Assembly: GCF_000315625.1 (NCBI RefSeq)
Contig: NW_005434603.1
Location: 258,414 to 322,413 of the forward strand
From: Guillardia theta CCMP2712
Taxonomy: Eukaryota; Cryptophyceae; Pyrenomonadales; Geminigeraceae
DNA length: 64,000 nucleotides
Reading direction: 5' to 3'
Position numbers and translations under genes: made by a program
Notes under the pieces: model-generated
What the model was told of the DNA's origin: nothing
Seen by the model: the letters and a program-made list of their open reading frames with translations, nothing else
Databases searched by the model: none
Part shown: positions 12,335 to 23,879 of the stretch, piece by piece
How the letters are laid out: each line of letters starts with the position of its first letter
Position numbering within the stretch: the first letter of the stretch is position 1

Positions 12335-13134
12335 GTGATGTTGATCGTGATCGTTTCAAGAGATGTAAATTAGACGACTGGAATCTTAAAGTTATGAAGC
12401 GATGAATCAGACCTGCTGCGATTGCCGACATCATCAGAGCCTCAGGCTTGATATCAAGGAGCCTGCGGAGAAAGCCTCACACGTGACTGCCATCTGCCTT
12501 GAACTTCATTGCTGCCAGTTACGATGTTTACTGACCAGTTCTTGACTTCTGACCAAAGACTACGATCACCTGCCACCTCCGCCTCAGGAGTGACTCAGTC
12601 ACTCAGCACTTTCAGGCTTGAAGTTACTCGGAGGCTTCCACTCACTGCCAGTGACTTAGTCACTCACAGTCTCGCCATCTGAGGCCGCGGGATTCCGAGT
12701 GCGGTGGCGCCGGCGGCGGCCCGACCCGCCCGAGGCCCAGGCTCACGGTACTCTGAGTAGTTACCCGGCCGTCCCGGCAGGTGCCAGCTGCCTGCAACGG
12801 CTGCCAGCGGCCAGTGGGCCGGGCCAGCCTCGGGCTCAGTGAGGCCCCGGGTCACCTTGATGTATTGTTGATACACCGTTTAATGTATCGCTCATACATG
12901 ACCAACGGTCGAGTCAACCTGATGTTGAGTGATGAGCAAACTGGGATGTTGGGTGGGAACATGAAGGAGGGGAGACTCAGATGGGGAGGGGGAGGGGGAG
13001 GTGGAGGGAGAAGGAGAGGGGGAGGGGGAGGGGGAAGGGGAGGGAGACTCCTGGGAGAAGGGAGAGGGAGAAGGGTTTGTGATGATGACGTATTTGTCGT
13101 TTGAGATGTGCGACGGTGACCTGGCTGCTGCAGC
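12335..13134. repeat. Intergenic: GC-rich island and purine tract
   Basis: Bases 12335-12660 hold nothing recognised beyond repeated GTCACTCAG/CAGTGACT motifs. Bases 12660-12860 are a GC-rich island of the recurrent type. Bases 12960-13075 are almost pure purine, with (GGGGGA)n runs, and could form triplex or G-quadruplex structures. The next gene starts at 13135, so any promoter must lie in this stretch. Confidence 0.5.
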
Positions 13135-14393
13135 ATGGTCGACAGAGCTTTTTCCATGGCGGAGTCAGAGCCCGGCGAAGTTTCACACTTCGACCATCTG
13201 CTTTCGTTTCCCCAAGAGATCGCTCCCGTCTTCGACTCACTCACAGCAGAGCAAGAAGACAGAAGAATATTCGATTATGTCAGGAACAGGGAAGTTGGAA
13301 GAAACTTGGAGAGGGTAAGAGGAGGAGAACAAAGAGTTGAACGAGGTGGTCATGAGAATCTTGTAGATCAACGAAATTTTGGATCAAGCGACGAAGGAGA
13401 GGATTGAATCTGATGGTATGTTCTTGTTTCGATGGCTTTGCTGGAAAGGTGATTTTCTCTCTGTTGTCCATCAGTCTTGCTGGATAAATTGTACAGCACC
13501 AAACTTTCAGCCATGCAACGCCTCCTGACTGAGCAGATCGAGAGAGGATTCAAGTCATTACACGTAGTAAGGCCATCCTGCTTGCAGTCAAGTGACCAAT
13601 GCGGACAGGAAGAGCTTGAGATATCGAAAGAAAGGATGCGGATCGCCGCTGGTATGAACATACTCCTCCGAGCTACTCGGTTCTCAATCTTTCTCGTTAG
13701 AGAAATTGTACCAACACGAGGTGGACGCGGAGATAGCAAGGCGGCAGTTGTATGATGAACTTCAAGCGAAGATGGACGGCTTGACTAACGTTGCTATTTC
13801 TCGCTCTCCTCTTTTCACTCACCACCACATGACAGGAGTTACAAACTGTCAGCGTGCATCGACAACAGCAAGACATTGACTTCCGCGTCAAGATCCCTCC
13901 AGCGGTGTAAGGATGAGAGCTTATCATGGAGCTCATTTTCGTCCAGGTCCTGTCAGTCTACCGCATGCTTCAGGATGAGAAGGACGTCTGCGAGGGTCTA
14001 CAGGCAGAGTGCAGGTGATTCAAGGAGGAGGAAGGGGTTCGATAGAGCAGGAGAGGATGTGACGGGGACGGACAGAGAAAGGTGTCTTCCTCTTGAGCAC
14101 AGCGACCTCAACGACATCGAGCATTCTGTCGCCCAACAGGTTGAGGACGTAGCCGCCGCGTATCTCCCAATGCCTGACAAGGTGTTCAGGCTATCCGACA
14201 GGAGATACACGACCTGGTGTCAGCGATAACCCAGGAGGTGAGAAACGTTGAACGCGCTCTGCAGGAGCTCAAGGATACTCAGGTGCATGATCGCATCGCC
14301 GAGGAGAAGGCGCAGGCAGCACGAGCACGGGCATTGACCGATGCCCTATCCCAAGGGCTCAAGATTGTGAATGCTTCCGCGCCCTTACCATGA
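13135..14393 (+). CDS. Coiled-coil protein, multi-exon
   Basis: Exons can be chained from MVDRAFSMAESEPGEVSHFD (13135) through about 13315, 13368-13415, 13475-13563, 13609-13651, then pieces at 13697, 13838, 13962, 14144 and 14198, ending at TGA 14391-14393. The reading is rich in Glu, Lys, Gln and Leu with heptad spacing, for example EEKAQAARARALTDALSQGL near the end. Introns are short (about 45-60 nt); the first, 13316-13367, is only 52 nt. The size and continuous rod suggest a filament-forming or cytoskeletal protein (an SF-assemblin-like role is possible), but I see no diagnostic motif. The middle exon joins are the least certain. Confidence 0.55.
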
Positions 14394-14640
14394 GCGTCAT
14401 CGCAGCAGTGAGAGCTCGCAGGCCAATAAAAGTGCGTGCGATCAAATACTTTCATTCTTCAACGGAATCGCGTCAAAAGGACACGAGAGTCATCAACATA
14501 TGCTCCCTTCTTCATCCGTAAAGCTTGAGAGCACGTGGCGTTCAAGGTACCGACTTGTTCTGAGCTTGGAACTCTGGGCTGAGTCAACGGGTCACTGCCT
14601 GGGATGATAACACTGCTCTCTTGACTTACTCGTTCATTAG

Positions 14641-15484
14641 AAGTTCCTCTGGGGGGACGGCCGGGTGTGGAGTGGTGAACCACTGCACCAACACGTCACC
14701 TTGTCAATGCAAAACCTAAATCGACATCGTGCTCACATCCTTGCCCAACTGCTTGATCATGTGAAGCACACCATAGGTGGTTGCATGGATCTGACAAGCT
14801 CGTGTCAAAAATCGAGCAGATCGATGAGCTTTCTATCACCTCCTCGAGTTCGCCAAAACCAAACTCCTCTTTCATCTCCTCCTCACTCTTTCCACTCTCG
14901 AGGACCTGAAGAGTCAGTCAGCCGGCCGGTCAAGTTCAACACAGGAATCATCTGACCGACAGCTTCCACTTAGTTCTCTGTAGATTACTCTCCTTGAATG
15001 CGCTGTCAGGCATTTCCTCCAAGACCTTGTGTAGGCAGTATCAGAAACTTGTGTGTATAAGAAACCTCTCTGACAGCAACCTTGAGGAGGTATTTGCAAA
15101 GTTTTGTCAAGTCCTGAACAACGTCGGGGTTCTTCTCAAGACCCACGAGCCCTCCAGCCCAGTCTCCATCCCCTGACAGCATCTGGAGACGTATCTCGTC
15201 AGTAAGCAAACAAGATAATTTGACTTCTAGCGGGTTGAACAAATCAGAACACATGTTCATCGAGCAGAATCAATTCGCTACCGTTCCATTCTGAGCAGTG
15301 GCTCTGTGCTCCTTCCACAAGGTGGAGTGAAAGAGGTTCCCACGGGAGACGCTGAGGGAGCGTCAGATATGGTCCTCTGCCCAAAGCGAGGAGGGCGGAG
15401 CGATACCGGCTGGGATCGAGGTCGGAAAACGCAGGTTTGGAAGTATGGAGGAGACGAACTGAAGTTCAGCAAGCACCGTCACTG
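14641..15484 (+). CDS. Uncertain gene, hypothetical exons
   Basis: Protein-like stretches lie on the plus strand: KFLWGDGRVWSGEPLHQHVT onward (14641-14775), EEVFAKFCQVLNNVGVLLKT (15087-15150) and a final stretch ending WKYGGDELKFSKHRH then TGA at 15482-15484. I could not chain these with confident splice sites. The minus strand over 15006-15260 also has an open frame. The last stretch falls inside the 536-nt sequence that is duplicated across the assembly gap, where a degraded version of the same protein reading reappears (around 15960-16130). Family unknown. Confidence 0.3.
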
Positions 15485-15782
15485 ATCTCGTGAGGGAAGA
15501 GCAAGAAGCCCACCAAGCCCAGGGGAGGACCTCCTCACGCCAAGCCTCGACAATGCACGGAAGGCCTGCTCCGCTTCCAGTGAGTTCTGATGCCTCCGAC
15601 CCTCAGCCTGATCTAGCGGTTCGAAGAGTCGAGATCGCAGTGTTTGACTGAAAGACTACATTCCAACCGTTGTATCCTTCTGTCTAGCTTACCAACTTCC
15701 ACATAGACATTTCAAAGATCATCCCAATCAACTCACAATCCATACCGTTCGCCTAGTCGCTTCAATGGAGGAACGAAAGCTT
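15247..15782. repeat. Left copy of sequence duplicated across gap
   Basis: These 536 bases, ending at the gap, match 15884-16419 base for base with many substitutions but no net length difference. The left copy has normal composition and an open frame to 15484. It ends GGAACGAAAGCTT at the first N. Confidence 0.85.
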
Positions 15783-15882
15783 NNNNNNNNNNNNNNNNNN
15801 NNNNNNNNNNNNNNNNNNNNNNNNNNNNNNNNNNNNNNNNNNNNNNNNNNNNNNNNNNNNNNNNNNNNNNNNNNNNNNNNNN
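15783..15882. other. Assembly gap, 100 N
   Basis: Exactly 100 N, the conventional length for a gap of unknown size. Both sides carry the same sequence, which suggests two unmerged contig ends rather than missing DNA. Confidence 0.98.
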
Positions 15883-15883
15883 A

Positions 15884-16419
15884 ACCACATGTTCCTAGAG
15901 ACAGAAAAAATTCAGATACGTTCCCATTGTCGACAGGGGGATAGAGCCCTTTCCAAAAGGTGTATGAAAGAGGTCCCCCGAGGAAACGTTGGGGGAGCTT
16001 CAAAAATGGTCCTTGGCCCAAACCGAGGAGGGGGGAGGCATCCAGCCTGGGTTGCAGTTGGGAAAAGCCAGTTTTGGAAATTTGGAGTAGTTGAACGGAA
16101 TTTCAGCAAGCCCCGTCATGGCTTTCATGGGGGAAGAAAAAAAACCCCCCAAAGCCCAGGGGAGGACCTCCTCACCCCAAGCCTTGACAATCCGCGGAAG
16201 CCCTGCTCCGTTTCCAGGGAGTTGGGTCGCCTCCGCCCTTCACCCGGATCATCCGGTTCGAAGAGTGGAGATCGCAGTTTTTGGTTGAAAAACTACATTC
16301 CAACCGTTGTTTCTTTCGGTAGATCTTCCCAATTTCCAAAAAGACATTTCAAAATTATTCCCAAAAAACTCCCAATCCACTCCGTTCCCAGATTGGTTTC
16401 AATGACGGAATGAAAGTTT
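15884..16419. repeat. Right, degraded copy across gap
   Basis: Aligns with 15247-15782 over its full length. The differences are mostly single-base changes that lengthen runs of the neighbouring base (for example CCCC, GGGG, AAAA), typical of low-quality read ends rather than evolution. It is followed by 21 consecutive G at 16420-16440, also suspicious. Any protein reading across it should not be trusted. Confidence 0.8.
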
Positions 16420-16569
16420 GGGGGGGGGGGGGGGGGGGGGAGAGAAGACTTCTACCAACAAACAATTATCCTAACCGAGCTCTCAATGCTTGCAGTTCAC
16501 AACTCTAAGCTGTTTTTGCGTCACTCCCAAGTCTTGAGTGTTCACTCCTCTTCTCCCTTCTGTTGCAGA

Positions 16570-16748
16570 CATCCAGGAGCACCTACTATGATGTTGCTGT
16601 TCTCCTTACGGGGTGGAACGATCTCAAGAACGCCTCCTCCACTCTCTCAATCACCCCCATGTCAATGCCTTCCTCCTCCTCGCTCTGTCCGTTCTTCCCA
16701 TCCTCTGCGACGCGTACCTGCGCCATCGTCGAACAGCTACTGCTATAA
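16570..16748 (+). CDS. Possible terminal exon of unknown gene
   Basis: Follows the acceptor TCTGTTGCAG. The open frame reads TSRSTYYDVAVLLTGWNDLK and then a Ser/Pro-rich tail to TAA at 16746-16748. The upstream part would have to cross the suspect duplicated region, so no full model can be given. It could equally be the end of the gene begun near 14641. Confidence 0.25.
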
Positions 16749-18041
16749 TCTTTCCTAGGACCTTCCTATGTCATTTCTTATGACCTAAATGGCAGACATC
16801 CTAGCAACATCCTATGACCCAGAGTGTTTACAATTTCCATTTACAAGCTTGTATGAAGATAGGACCTCCAAAGCCCTTTCCTAGACCCAAATTTCTTACC
16901 GTCCTACAGACTGTCACTAGGACCTACATTTGGACCCTCATCCCCAAATCTCCCTATCATTTGCCCTCATCCCCGCTCAGCCTGTTTCTCTCATCATCTC
17001 CCTCATTCTCTTTTCATCCCCCTCTTACCCTTATCTCACCTCACGTTGGTGCGGGTGGGGTAGTAACAACCCCCTGGTAATCAGCCCTGAACCCCTTTTT
17101 TCCAAGGGTTCTGAGCAATAGTAAGGGGTACAAGCAGAGACATTTGGTGGGTAGGGTGTGGGGTCGGAAATCCAGGAGAAGGTGGGTAGGGGTTCCAGGG
17201 TCACGAGGCCCATAGTAGTGAAGCTAGCTTGTAAGCGGCCCCGTTTCTACTACCCCTACCCCTCTCAATCCCTGTGATCACCCATCCATCCTCAAACTTC
17301 ACACCCTACCCCAACCTCCTTTTTTCCTCGAATTGATGACCCCTTCTCCATCACCACCCCCCAAAAGCTTATTTTCACCCCTCCTTTTTCCATGATAATA
17401 CCCCAAGATTTCCCACCCCAAATCTCCACCCCCCTTCTACTTACCCCCCACCCTCGGATGACCATATGTCTTTAGCGGACTCATAACGCTGCTGTGGACC
17501 ACCCCTACCCATATGATCGTCTTGTGAAATACCGGTCCTTGCAAATGACTTCCACCCCTCTTTGCAGATAGTCTGCAAATCCACCCCTCTTCGACCCAGT
17601 GATCCTCATCCGGTGGGGTACTACTCAGACCCCTACCCTATGTTTGATCTGTTTAATTACCGGTTATCCACAACCATTTTGTGACCACCCCATGGATTTC
17701 TTCATAATCCAGAGAGGTACCCCTTATTTTCCCAAGTATTCTGAAACCACCCCCTACAATTCCCAACTTAACCACCAGAAACTGTTTGTTCATCTACCCC
17801 TCGTCTACATCACCCCACCCCACTAAACCTAATTTGTTTTGTATTGGAACTTCATGAGAACTACATATCCATATTTTCTTATGATAAGACATATAATAAA
17901 TACCCTTTGTATCACCCCCAATTGACTTCTAAAAATGATTACCCCATGAAACTATACCCCCACCCCAGATGGTGTACCCTCCACCCCCCGCTGCATCTCC
18001 TTTCCCTCCCCTCCCTCCTCTCGTGGTGCGGCCTCTCCTGC
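16749..18041. repeat. C-rich TACCCC low-complexity intergenic DNA
   Basis: From about 16900 to 17990 the plus strand is rich in CCCCTACCC, CACCCC and CATCCCC, with a G-rich stretch at 17045-17220. A CACCCCCCAAAA phrase near 17352 is shared with 301-320 and 6915-6931. No exon is supported. The last ~60 bases are CT-rich and lead straight into the start of the S1 gene, so they may serve as its promoter or 5' UTR. Confidence 0.5.
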
Positions 18042-19802
18042 ATGCTCACGATGCGCTCCTCGTCCGCCCTCGCCCTCGCGTTCGCTCTGACAGCTTCTCC
18101 TGAGGCTGCCGAGGCCTTCGGACTGCGTCCCCCAGTCCTCTCCTCCTCTCCCTCCCTCTCCCGTGCTGGAGTTGCCCGTGCTGGTAGCAGAGGTGTGAAA
18201 ATGGTGGCCACCGCCCCGACCTCCAAGTTTGAGAAGATGAGGTTCAAGTACGGCAAGTAAGTCTAACTCTCTCTCCGATGTTTCCGGTGCTAGAATTGTT
18301 TGCTCGCGCACGCAGAGATCTCTTTGCTCGAGACTCCACTTGCCTCTGCCGCAGTTTGTCCTACAGTGTCCCCTGCTGACCATTCGGTTTCTTTGCTAGG
18401 CCATCCTTGGAGAGGGGCATCAGCCAGGAGATGAAGGATGCTCAGAAGATCGCTGGATTTGACTACAGTGACTTTGAATCCGCCATCGCTAAGTTCGACA
18501 ACACCTTCCAGGTACTCGGTTAGGAAATCGCAACTCAGGTGTTTGATGGAGGTGCCGACAGGTTGGCGATGTGGTTGTTGGCCAAGTTGTGCAGTTCGAG
18601 CAAGGAGGTGCTCTTGTTGACATCGGAGGCAAGTCCAGCGCCTACCTCGGCGCTGCGGAGGCCTCCATGCAGCGTGTTGACGACATCGAGATGTTCCTCT
18701 CCATCGCCGACAACCGTGAGTTCCAGGTACCTCATCGCATGCCGACATTCGGACCCTCAGGACTGACCCCTGCCTCGCAGATCATTTCTGGTGAGGACGA
18801 GAATGGTCAGGTCCGTCTCTCCATCAGGAAGCTTGAGTTTGCTCGTGCCTGGGAGCGTGTTCGTCAGATCCAGGTAGAACTCATTCCGGCTTCTTGGATC
18901 AAGCAGACTTTGCTCTTGACATATATTGACTTTCTGCAAATTCACAGGCCGAGGATTGCACTATCATGGCTGAGATCCTCTCCATCAACCGTGGAGGAGC
19001 CTTGATCAACTTCGAAGGCCTCCGTGGATTCCTCCCAGGCTCCCACGCTCCCCAAGGTAGGAGTGCTCGAGCTTCAGAAGGCAGAATGTTGCTGATGCTT
19101 GCTTTGTTTGCACAGGCATGACTGAGGATACTGTTGGAACCATGATCCCCTTGAAGTTCCTCGAGGTCGACCAGGCCAAGAACAGGCTGGTTGTTTCCAA
19201 TCGCCGGGCTGTTGTCGAGACCAAGCTTGTCAACTTGGAGCCTGGTCAGCTCGTTACTGGAATTGTTCGTTCCATCAAGCCATATGGTAGACTTTATTGC
19301 TGCAATGTGAATGGATGGTCAAAGATGAATTCACTAACATCTTGTTCTTACAGGTGCCTTTGTTGACATCGGAGGCATCTCTGGATTGCTTCACATCTCC
19401 CAAATCTCTCACGATCACATTTCCGATGTTAGCAAGGTTCTCCAGGAAGGCCAGGAGATCAAGGCCATGATCCTCACCCAAGACAAGGACAAGGGTCGCT
19501 TCTCCTTGTCCACCAAGACGCTGGAGGCTGAACCAGGGGACATGGTGCGCGAATCGCTCGAAGTGGGAGAAGTCCTTTGTTGACCCGTTAACAGATCAGG
19601 AACCCTGAGATGGTGAAAGAGAATGCTGAGGAGACTGCTAAGAGATACCACGAACGTCTCCAGGCCGAGCAGCAGGCCCGCGACCAGGTTGACACGATTT
19701 GAACGTTGTAGGTGTGCCCTAACTTGATATGCACAGGCTGCGTCAGAGCTTGTTGCTGGATTAGATCTCAACGCCCTTTCTTCTGAGGAGCTTGTTGCAT
19801 AA
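18042..19802 (+). CDS. rps1: Plastid 30S ribosomal protein S1, nuclear-encoded
   Basis: Nine exons (18042-18256, 18400-18511, 18562-18726, 18781-18873, 18948-19056, 19116-19286, 19354-19544, 19595-19687, 19737-19802) sum to 1215 nt, 404 aa, in frame. The N-terminus is a hydrophobic signal-like segment ending Ala-Glu-Ala, then Phe-Gly-Leu-Arg-Pro and a basic Ser-rich stretch. This is the signal plus transit layout for import into a complex red-type plastid, where Phe marks the transit peptide start. Three S1 RNA-binding domains follow: [20 protein letters not shown], then [20 protein letters not shown], then [20 protein letters not shown] with [13 protein letters not shown]. Three domains is usual for cyanobacterial and plastid S1, against six in E. 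coli. The tail is Glu/Ala-rich. It acts in mRNA binding on the plastid small subunit. All introns are GT-AG. Confidence 0.93.
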
Positions 19803-19951
19803 ACGATGTGAAGGACTTCTTTAGTAAAGTAATCAACACGGCACGACATTAGAGTTTGTTGATTCTCGACTTGACTTTTCTATTGATCGTACAAAACAAG
19901 ATTGGAGGGAATGCCATGCATTGGAACGGTCAGGTGTTTTTCTGAACCTGG

Positions 19952-21547
19952 TCAACTATCCCTTTGAGATTCCATGTCTATGGTCACAAGCCTCTTGCTT
20001 AAGGACACAACTCTGCTCGTTTCGTGAGGACCATCGAAGAGAAATAATCTTGCACTCACTTCTTCGCTCGATAACAGAATCCCTCGGCCTTTCACATCAT
20101 TGATATCAGTAATGCCACAGAAGCCCAACGTGATGTCCAATTCCTGCCAGAAAGTTTGCAAGAATACGTACATGTACACTTGAACCAACCTTTCGGACGA
20201 TCTCAAGGATGTTAGTGACGCCCTCTTCGCCGCCACAGGCTGTGCGACGTCAGTGAAGGAAGGCACTAAGACGAAAGGCAAAGTACCCAATCCATACAAC
20301 CATGGGCGTCCAATCATAGCGCAATTCGCTCCTGAGGTATGTGATAAGACAGCATAGGGGGCTTCATCCCACTCTCAGGTAGGTGGGAGAACGTGGGGAC
20401 GGGAAGAGCGACAAGGAAAGAGAAGAGAAAAGCGAGGTTGAGAGTGAGAAACATGCCTAGAGCCTTCGCCTTGAGCACATCTTGTCCAGATCGAACCCCA
20501 CCATCAAGATACACCTGAAGCAGCGATGGCTATCTCAGAGAGGATGGACCCTGGGACAACGACTCTTGTTCCTGACCTCCATCTTCCCTCCCACTTCCTC
20601 TACGCATTTTGTGAGGGCAGCTAGGGACGGCGGGGCACCATCCAACTGCCTTCCACCATGGTTTGAAACCTTGTGGACAGTCAAAAGAAAGTGATCGCAC
20701 ATGAGATCACTGGATTCAAGCTCACCACGATAGCATCTGCTCCATGAAGGTAGGCTAACTTGGCGTCCTGCGGGTCCATGATGCCTTTAATGATGAGCTT
20801 TCCTCCCCAGTGAGACTTGATCCATTCCACGTCCTTCCATGACAGCGCCGTGTCAAACTGACTGGAGGTGAAATGCGAGAGTGAGAGCACGGAATCAGCT
20901 CCGGGATAATGACCGACGATGTTCCCGAAGTTCCATCGCTTGGAAGAGAGCTGCCGGATACACCATGCAGGTTTGCTGACGACGTCGAGCACAGATTGTA
21001 GCTCCAACCTTAGCGGCAAGGTCAAGCCATTCCTGATGTCCTTGTGCCGCTGTCCCAGCACTTGAAGATCAGCGGTGAGGATGAGGGCAGAGCACTTAGC
21101 TGCCTTTGCTCTGCTTATCAGATTCTTCACGAATCCTTTGTCTCGCATCACGTAGAGCTGGAACCAGAAAGGTTTGGTAGTTCCTGCCGCCACATCTTCA
21201 ATTGAGTTGATCGACATGGTGGATAAAGCGAAAGGGATGCCGAACTTCTCGCAAGCTCGGGCCGCATGCGTCTCACCGTTGGGCCACATCATTCCACCAA
21301 AACCACAGGGCGAAAGAGCCACAGGCATGGCACACTCCTCTCCGAGCACCCTTGCCTTGGTCGACCTTGTGGACACGTCTATCAGCACTCTCTGTCGGAA
21401 CTTAATCTTGTTGAACTCTTCCTCGTTGGACCTGTACGTGGATTCTGTCCATGACCCCGTGTCCACGTAGTCGTAGAACGCCTTCGGCACTCTCCGCCGC
21501 GCCATCTGCTTCGCATCCTCCACGCAAAGGATCGCAGCGCGTCGCAT
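19952..21547 (-). CDS. lldD: L-lactate dehydrogenase, FMN-dependent (LldD type)
   Basis: FMN-dependent alpha-hydroxy-acid dehydrogenase; the closest family member from memory is bacterial LldD, which oxidises L-lactate to pyruvate. The long first exon (21547-20726) carries the N-terminal FDYVD-type motif (FYDYVDTGSWTE), PVALSPCGFGGMMW, FALSTMSINSIEDVA, WFQLYVMRDKGF and LIIKGIMDPQDAKLA with the FMN-contacting Lys. Later exons give VSNHGGRQLDGAP with the catalytic His-Gly-Gly-Arg, then DGGVRSGQDVLKA, AMIGRPWLYGLA and EIVRKELDITLGFCG. One intron uses a GC donor (CTAG then GCATGT). The C-terminus may instead splice at a strong GTGAGT donor near 20050. Upstream Mets at 21637 and 21685 exist; 21547 is chosen as conserved sequence begins there. 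Glycolate oxidase is the main alternative. It may be mitochondrial or cytosolic. Confidence 0.85.
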
Positions 21548-21639
21548 GGCCGCAAGGTGGGTCGCAAAGAAATGAGGGGGATGAGTCCCTGAGTGAATAC
21601 GGGCCAACCTTTGACTCTCAGCTCCCGGAATCATCATTC

Positions 21640-22165
21640 CAAGTTCTGTCACACGGCCACCGTGGCGATGGCACCCGGCCGGCAACCGCCGCAGCCCGGC
21701 CGGCGGGCCGCCGGCCGGACTCTCGGCCGAATCCCCAACGCATCCGGTCCAGGATCTTTCGTCAGCTCAAGGCCTCCCTGTCCTCAGCGCTGCCATCATC
21801 GCGGGTGCATCCCGGTATGCGTCTCATTCCTTCGGCGGCGGCCACCGCGACATCGCTGGCATGGCCGCGCGGGGAACTTGTCCTGCGCGCGCCGTTAAGT
21901 GAAGGTATCAGTTAAGTTTGGGGGACAGCTGTCGGCAGGATTGGGTTTGGTTCTAATTATTGTCCTCGTACTGATTTTTAACTTAACTTTGAGTAAAGAA
22001 GTTGCCCGGTCTGTCCGTCCGACGGCGGGCCTCCCCCAGTGGCGCCGCCTCCCCGGCGGCTCAGTGGCGCCGGGCCTCCCCTGCCCGGCGGCCAGCCGCA
22101 CGCGCCGGGCGCGCGGCGGCCCGGCCCCAGGGGCGGCCCGGGCCGCCCGGCGAGAATGAGGGGGA
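21640..22165. repeat. GC-rich element between divergent genes
   Basis: Lies between the divergent starts of the lactate dehydrogenase (21547, minus) and threonine synthase (22187, plus), about 640 bp apart. It contains CCGGCCGG-type palindromes, a 39-bp core (21959-21997) identical in reverse complement to 34024-34062, and a block at 21744-21774 closely matching 59112-59144. Composition is far richer in GC than the flanking genes. Any shared promoter must lie in or around it. Confidence 0.65.
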
Positions 22166-22186
22166 TGAGAATTGTTTGTCTTGGCA

Positions 22187-23846
22187 ATGAGGTATGTGAG
22201 CACTAGAGGGGGCGGGGAGGAGGAAGGGATCGAGGAGGCGCTGAGGAGAGGCTATGCTCGCGATGGAGGCCTGTACGTGCCCAAGACCATCAGGGAGCTC
22301 GAGGAGGGAGAGCTGGAGAGGCTCTCCAGGCTCCAGTTCAGAGAGCTCTGCACTGAGATCCTACTCTGGTTCGCAAGCGAGGAGCTTTCGGAGGAGGAGG
22401 TGAGGGGGGTCGTACAATCCTGCTTTGAGGGGTTCTCCAGCGAAGAGATCATTCCTCTGACCATGCTGAGTGGGAGAGGGGCGCCGGAAGATGGAAGTGT
22501 CCTGGTCGCAGAGCTGTTCCATGGACCGGTACTATGCACCGTGCACTGCTTTCATGCGCTGTTTGTTGATTGGAAGGCTTTTGTTTGCAGTCAATGTCCT
22601 TCAAGGACTTTGGGCAGCAAGTTCTATGCAAGCTGTTGAACATGTTCGCTCAGAAGAAGAAGAACAAGATCTCCATTTTGGTCTCAACCACCGGAGATAC
22701 AGGGCCTGCAGCGATCATGGCAGCAAGGGGACTGGAGGCGCTGAAAGTGGTGGTAACATACCCGCACGGACAGATCTCCAAGTTCCAGGAGCTTCAGATG
22801 ACAACAGAGGACGCAAACAACGTGTTTGTGTACAGCTTTCAAGGAGGCGGGGATGATATGGACGCACCCATTAAAACTCTTTCCACCGACGTGTCGTTCC
22901 AGGAGCGCCATGGCCTGGCGGCTGTGAACTCGATCAACATAGGACGAGTGATCATGCAGGTAATGGACTTTCTCCTGCTTCCTTGAACGCCTCCAACGTC
23001 TCTGCGCGCCTTCACTTCCTTCTCACATCCTTTGTTCAGAGTGTGCACTATTTCTGGAGCTATTTCCGCGCTGTTGAGAAGTTGAAGTTGCCCGTTGGCA
23101 GCTCTGTGGACTTTGCGCTGCCGTGCGGGGCTCTGGGAAATGCTGCAGCAGGTCAGCGAACAGTTGATTTGACTCGTTCCCTTCAAAAGACGTCTGCTTG
23201 CTTGCCTCCGCCTCCTCCTCTTCTCGCATCCTCACTCTCCGCCTTCTCCTCTCCTTTCCACCCTCACTCTCCGCCTCTTCCGAATGTGCTCTGACCGCTC
23301 GGACGTGTTGGCCTCCATGAGTCTCCTCTCAGGCTTGCTTGCCAAGAAGATGGGCCTGCCGATCAGGAGGATCGTGTGCGGGACCAACATGAACGATATC
23401 TTCCACCGCGCCATCAGCAGCGGCGACTTTTCGAGGCACGACAAGATGATACGGACTCTGTCGGAAGCAATCAACATACAGGTCGGAATGACGGCGAACT
23501 TGTTTTGTACTGCATGGTCTGTCTGCTCCTCCTCTGTCGTTCAATCGCTTGTTTGCTTGTTCTGCATTCTGACTGAGGGACGCAGGTCCCTTACAACTTC
23601 GAGAGGATCATATACTTCCTCAGCGGCGGCGATCACAAGCTGGTCAAGGATCTGATGGGTCGAATGTCGGAAACAGGTCTGACGACATGACGTGATGTGA
23701 CAATATGGCCTCGTTCATATGCGTCCTTCTTTCTCGCGCGTGTTGTTTGTGTTGAGGTGGGCGGCCACCAGTGTTGACCAAGTTGATGTTTGTAGGAAGA
23801 ATTCAGGTCGAGGGTGAGCTTCTGCAATCTCTACAGGTCAACCCTT

Positions 23847-23879
<33 letters not shown>

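Noticed and set aside
15889-16413. 174-codon plus frame right of the gap
   Set aside because: It lies in the degraded copy of 15247-15782 and repeats its C-terminal reading with errors.
20314-20514. Separate small minus-strand gene
   Set aside because: Its first 20 residues (YLDGGVRSGQDVLKAKALG) are an internal exon of the lactate dehydrogenase; the rest is intron.
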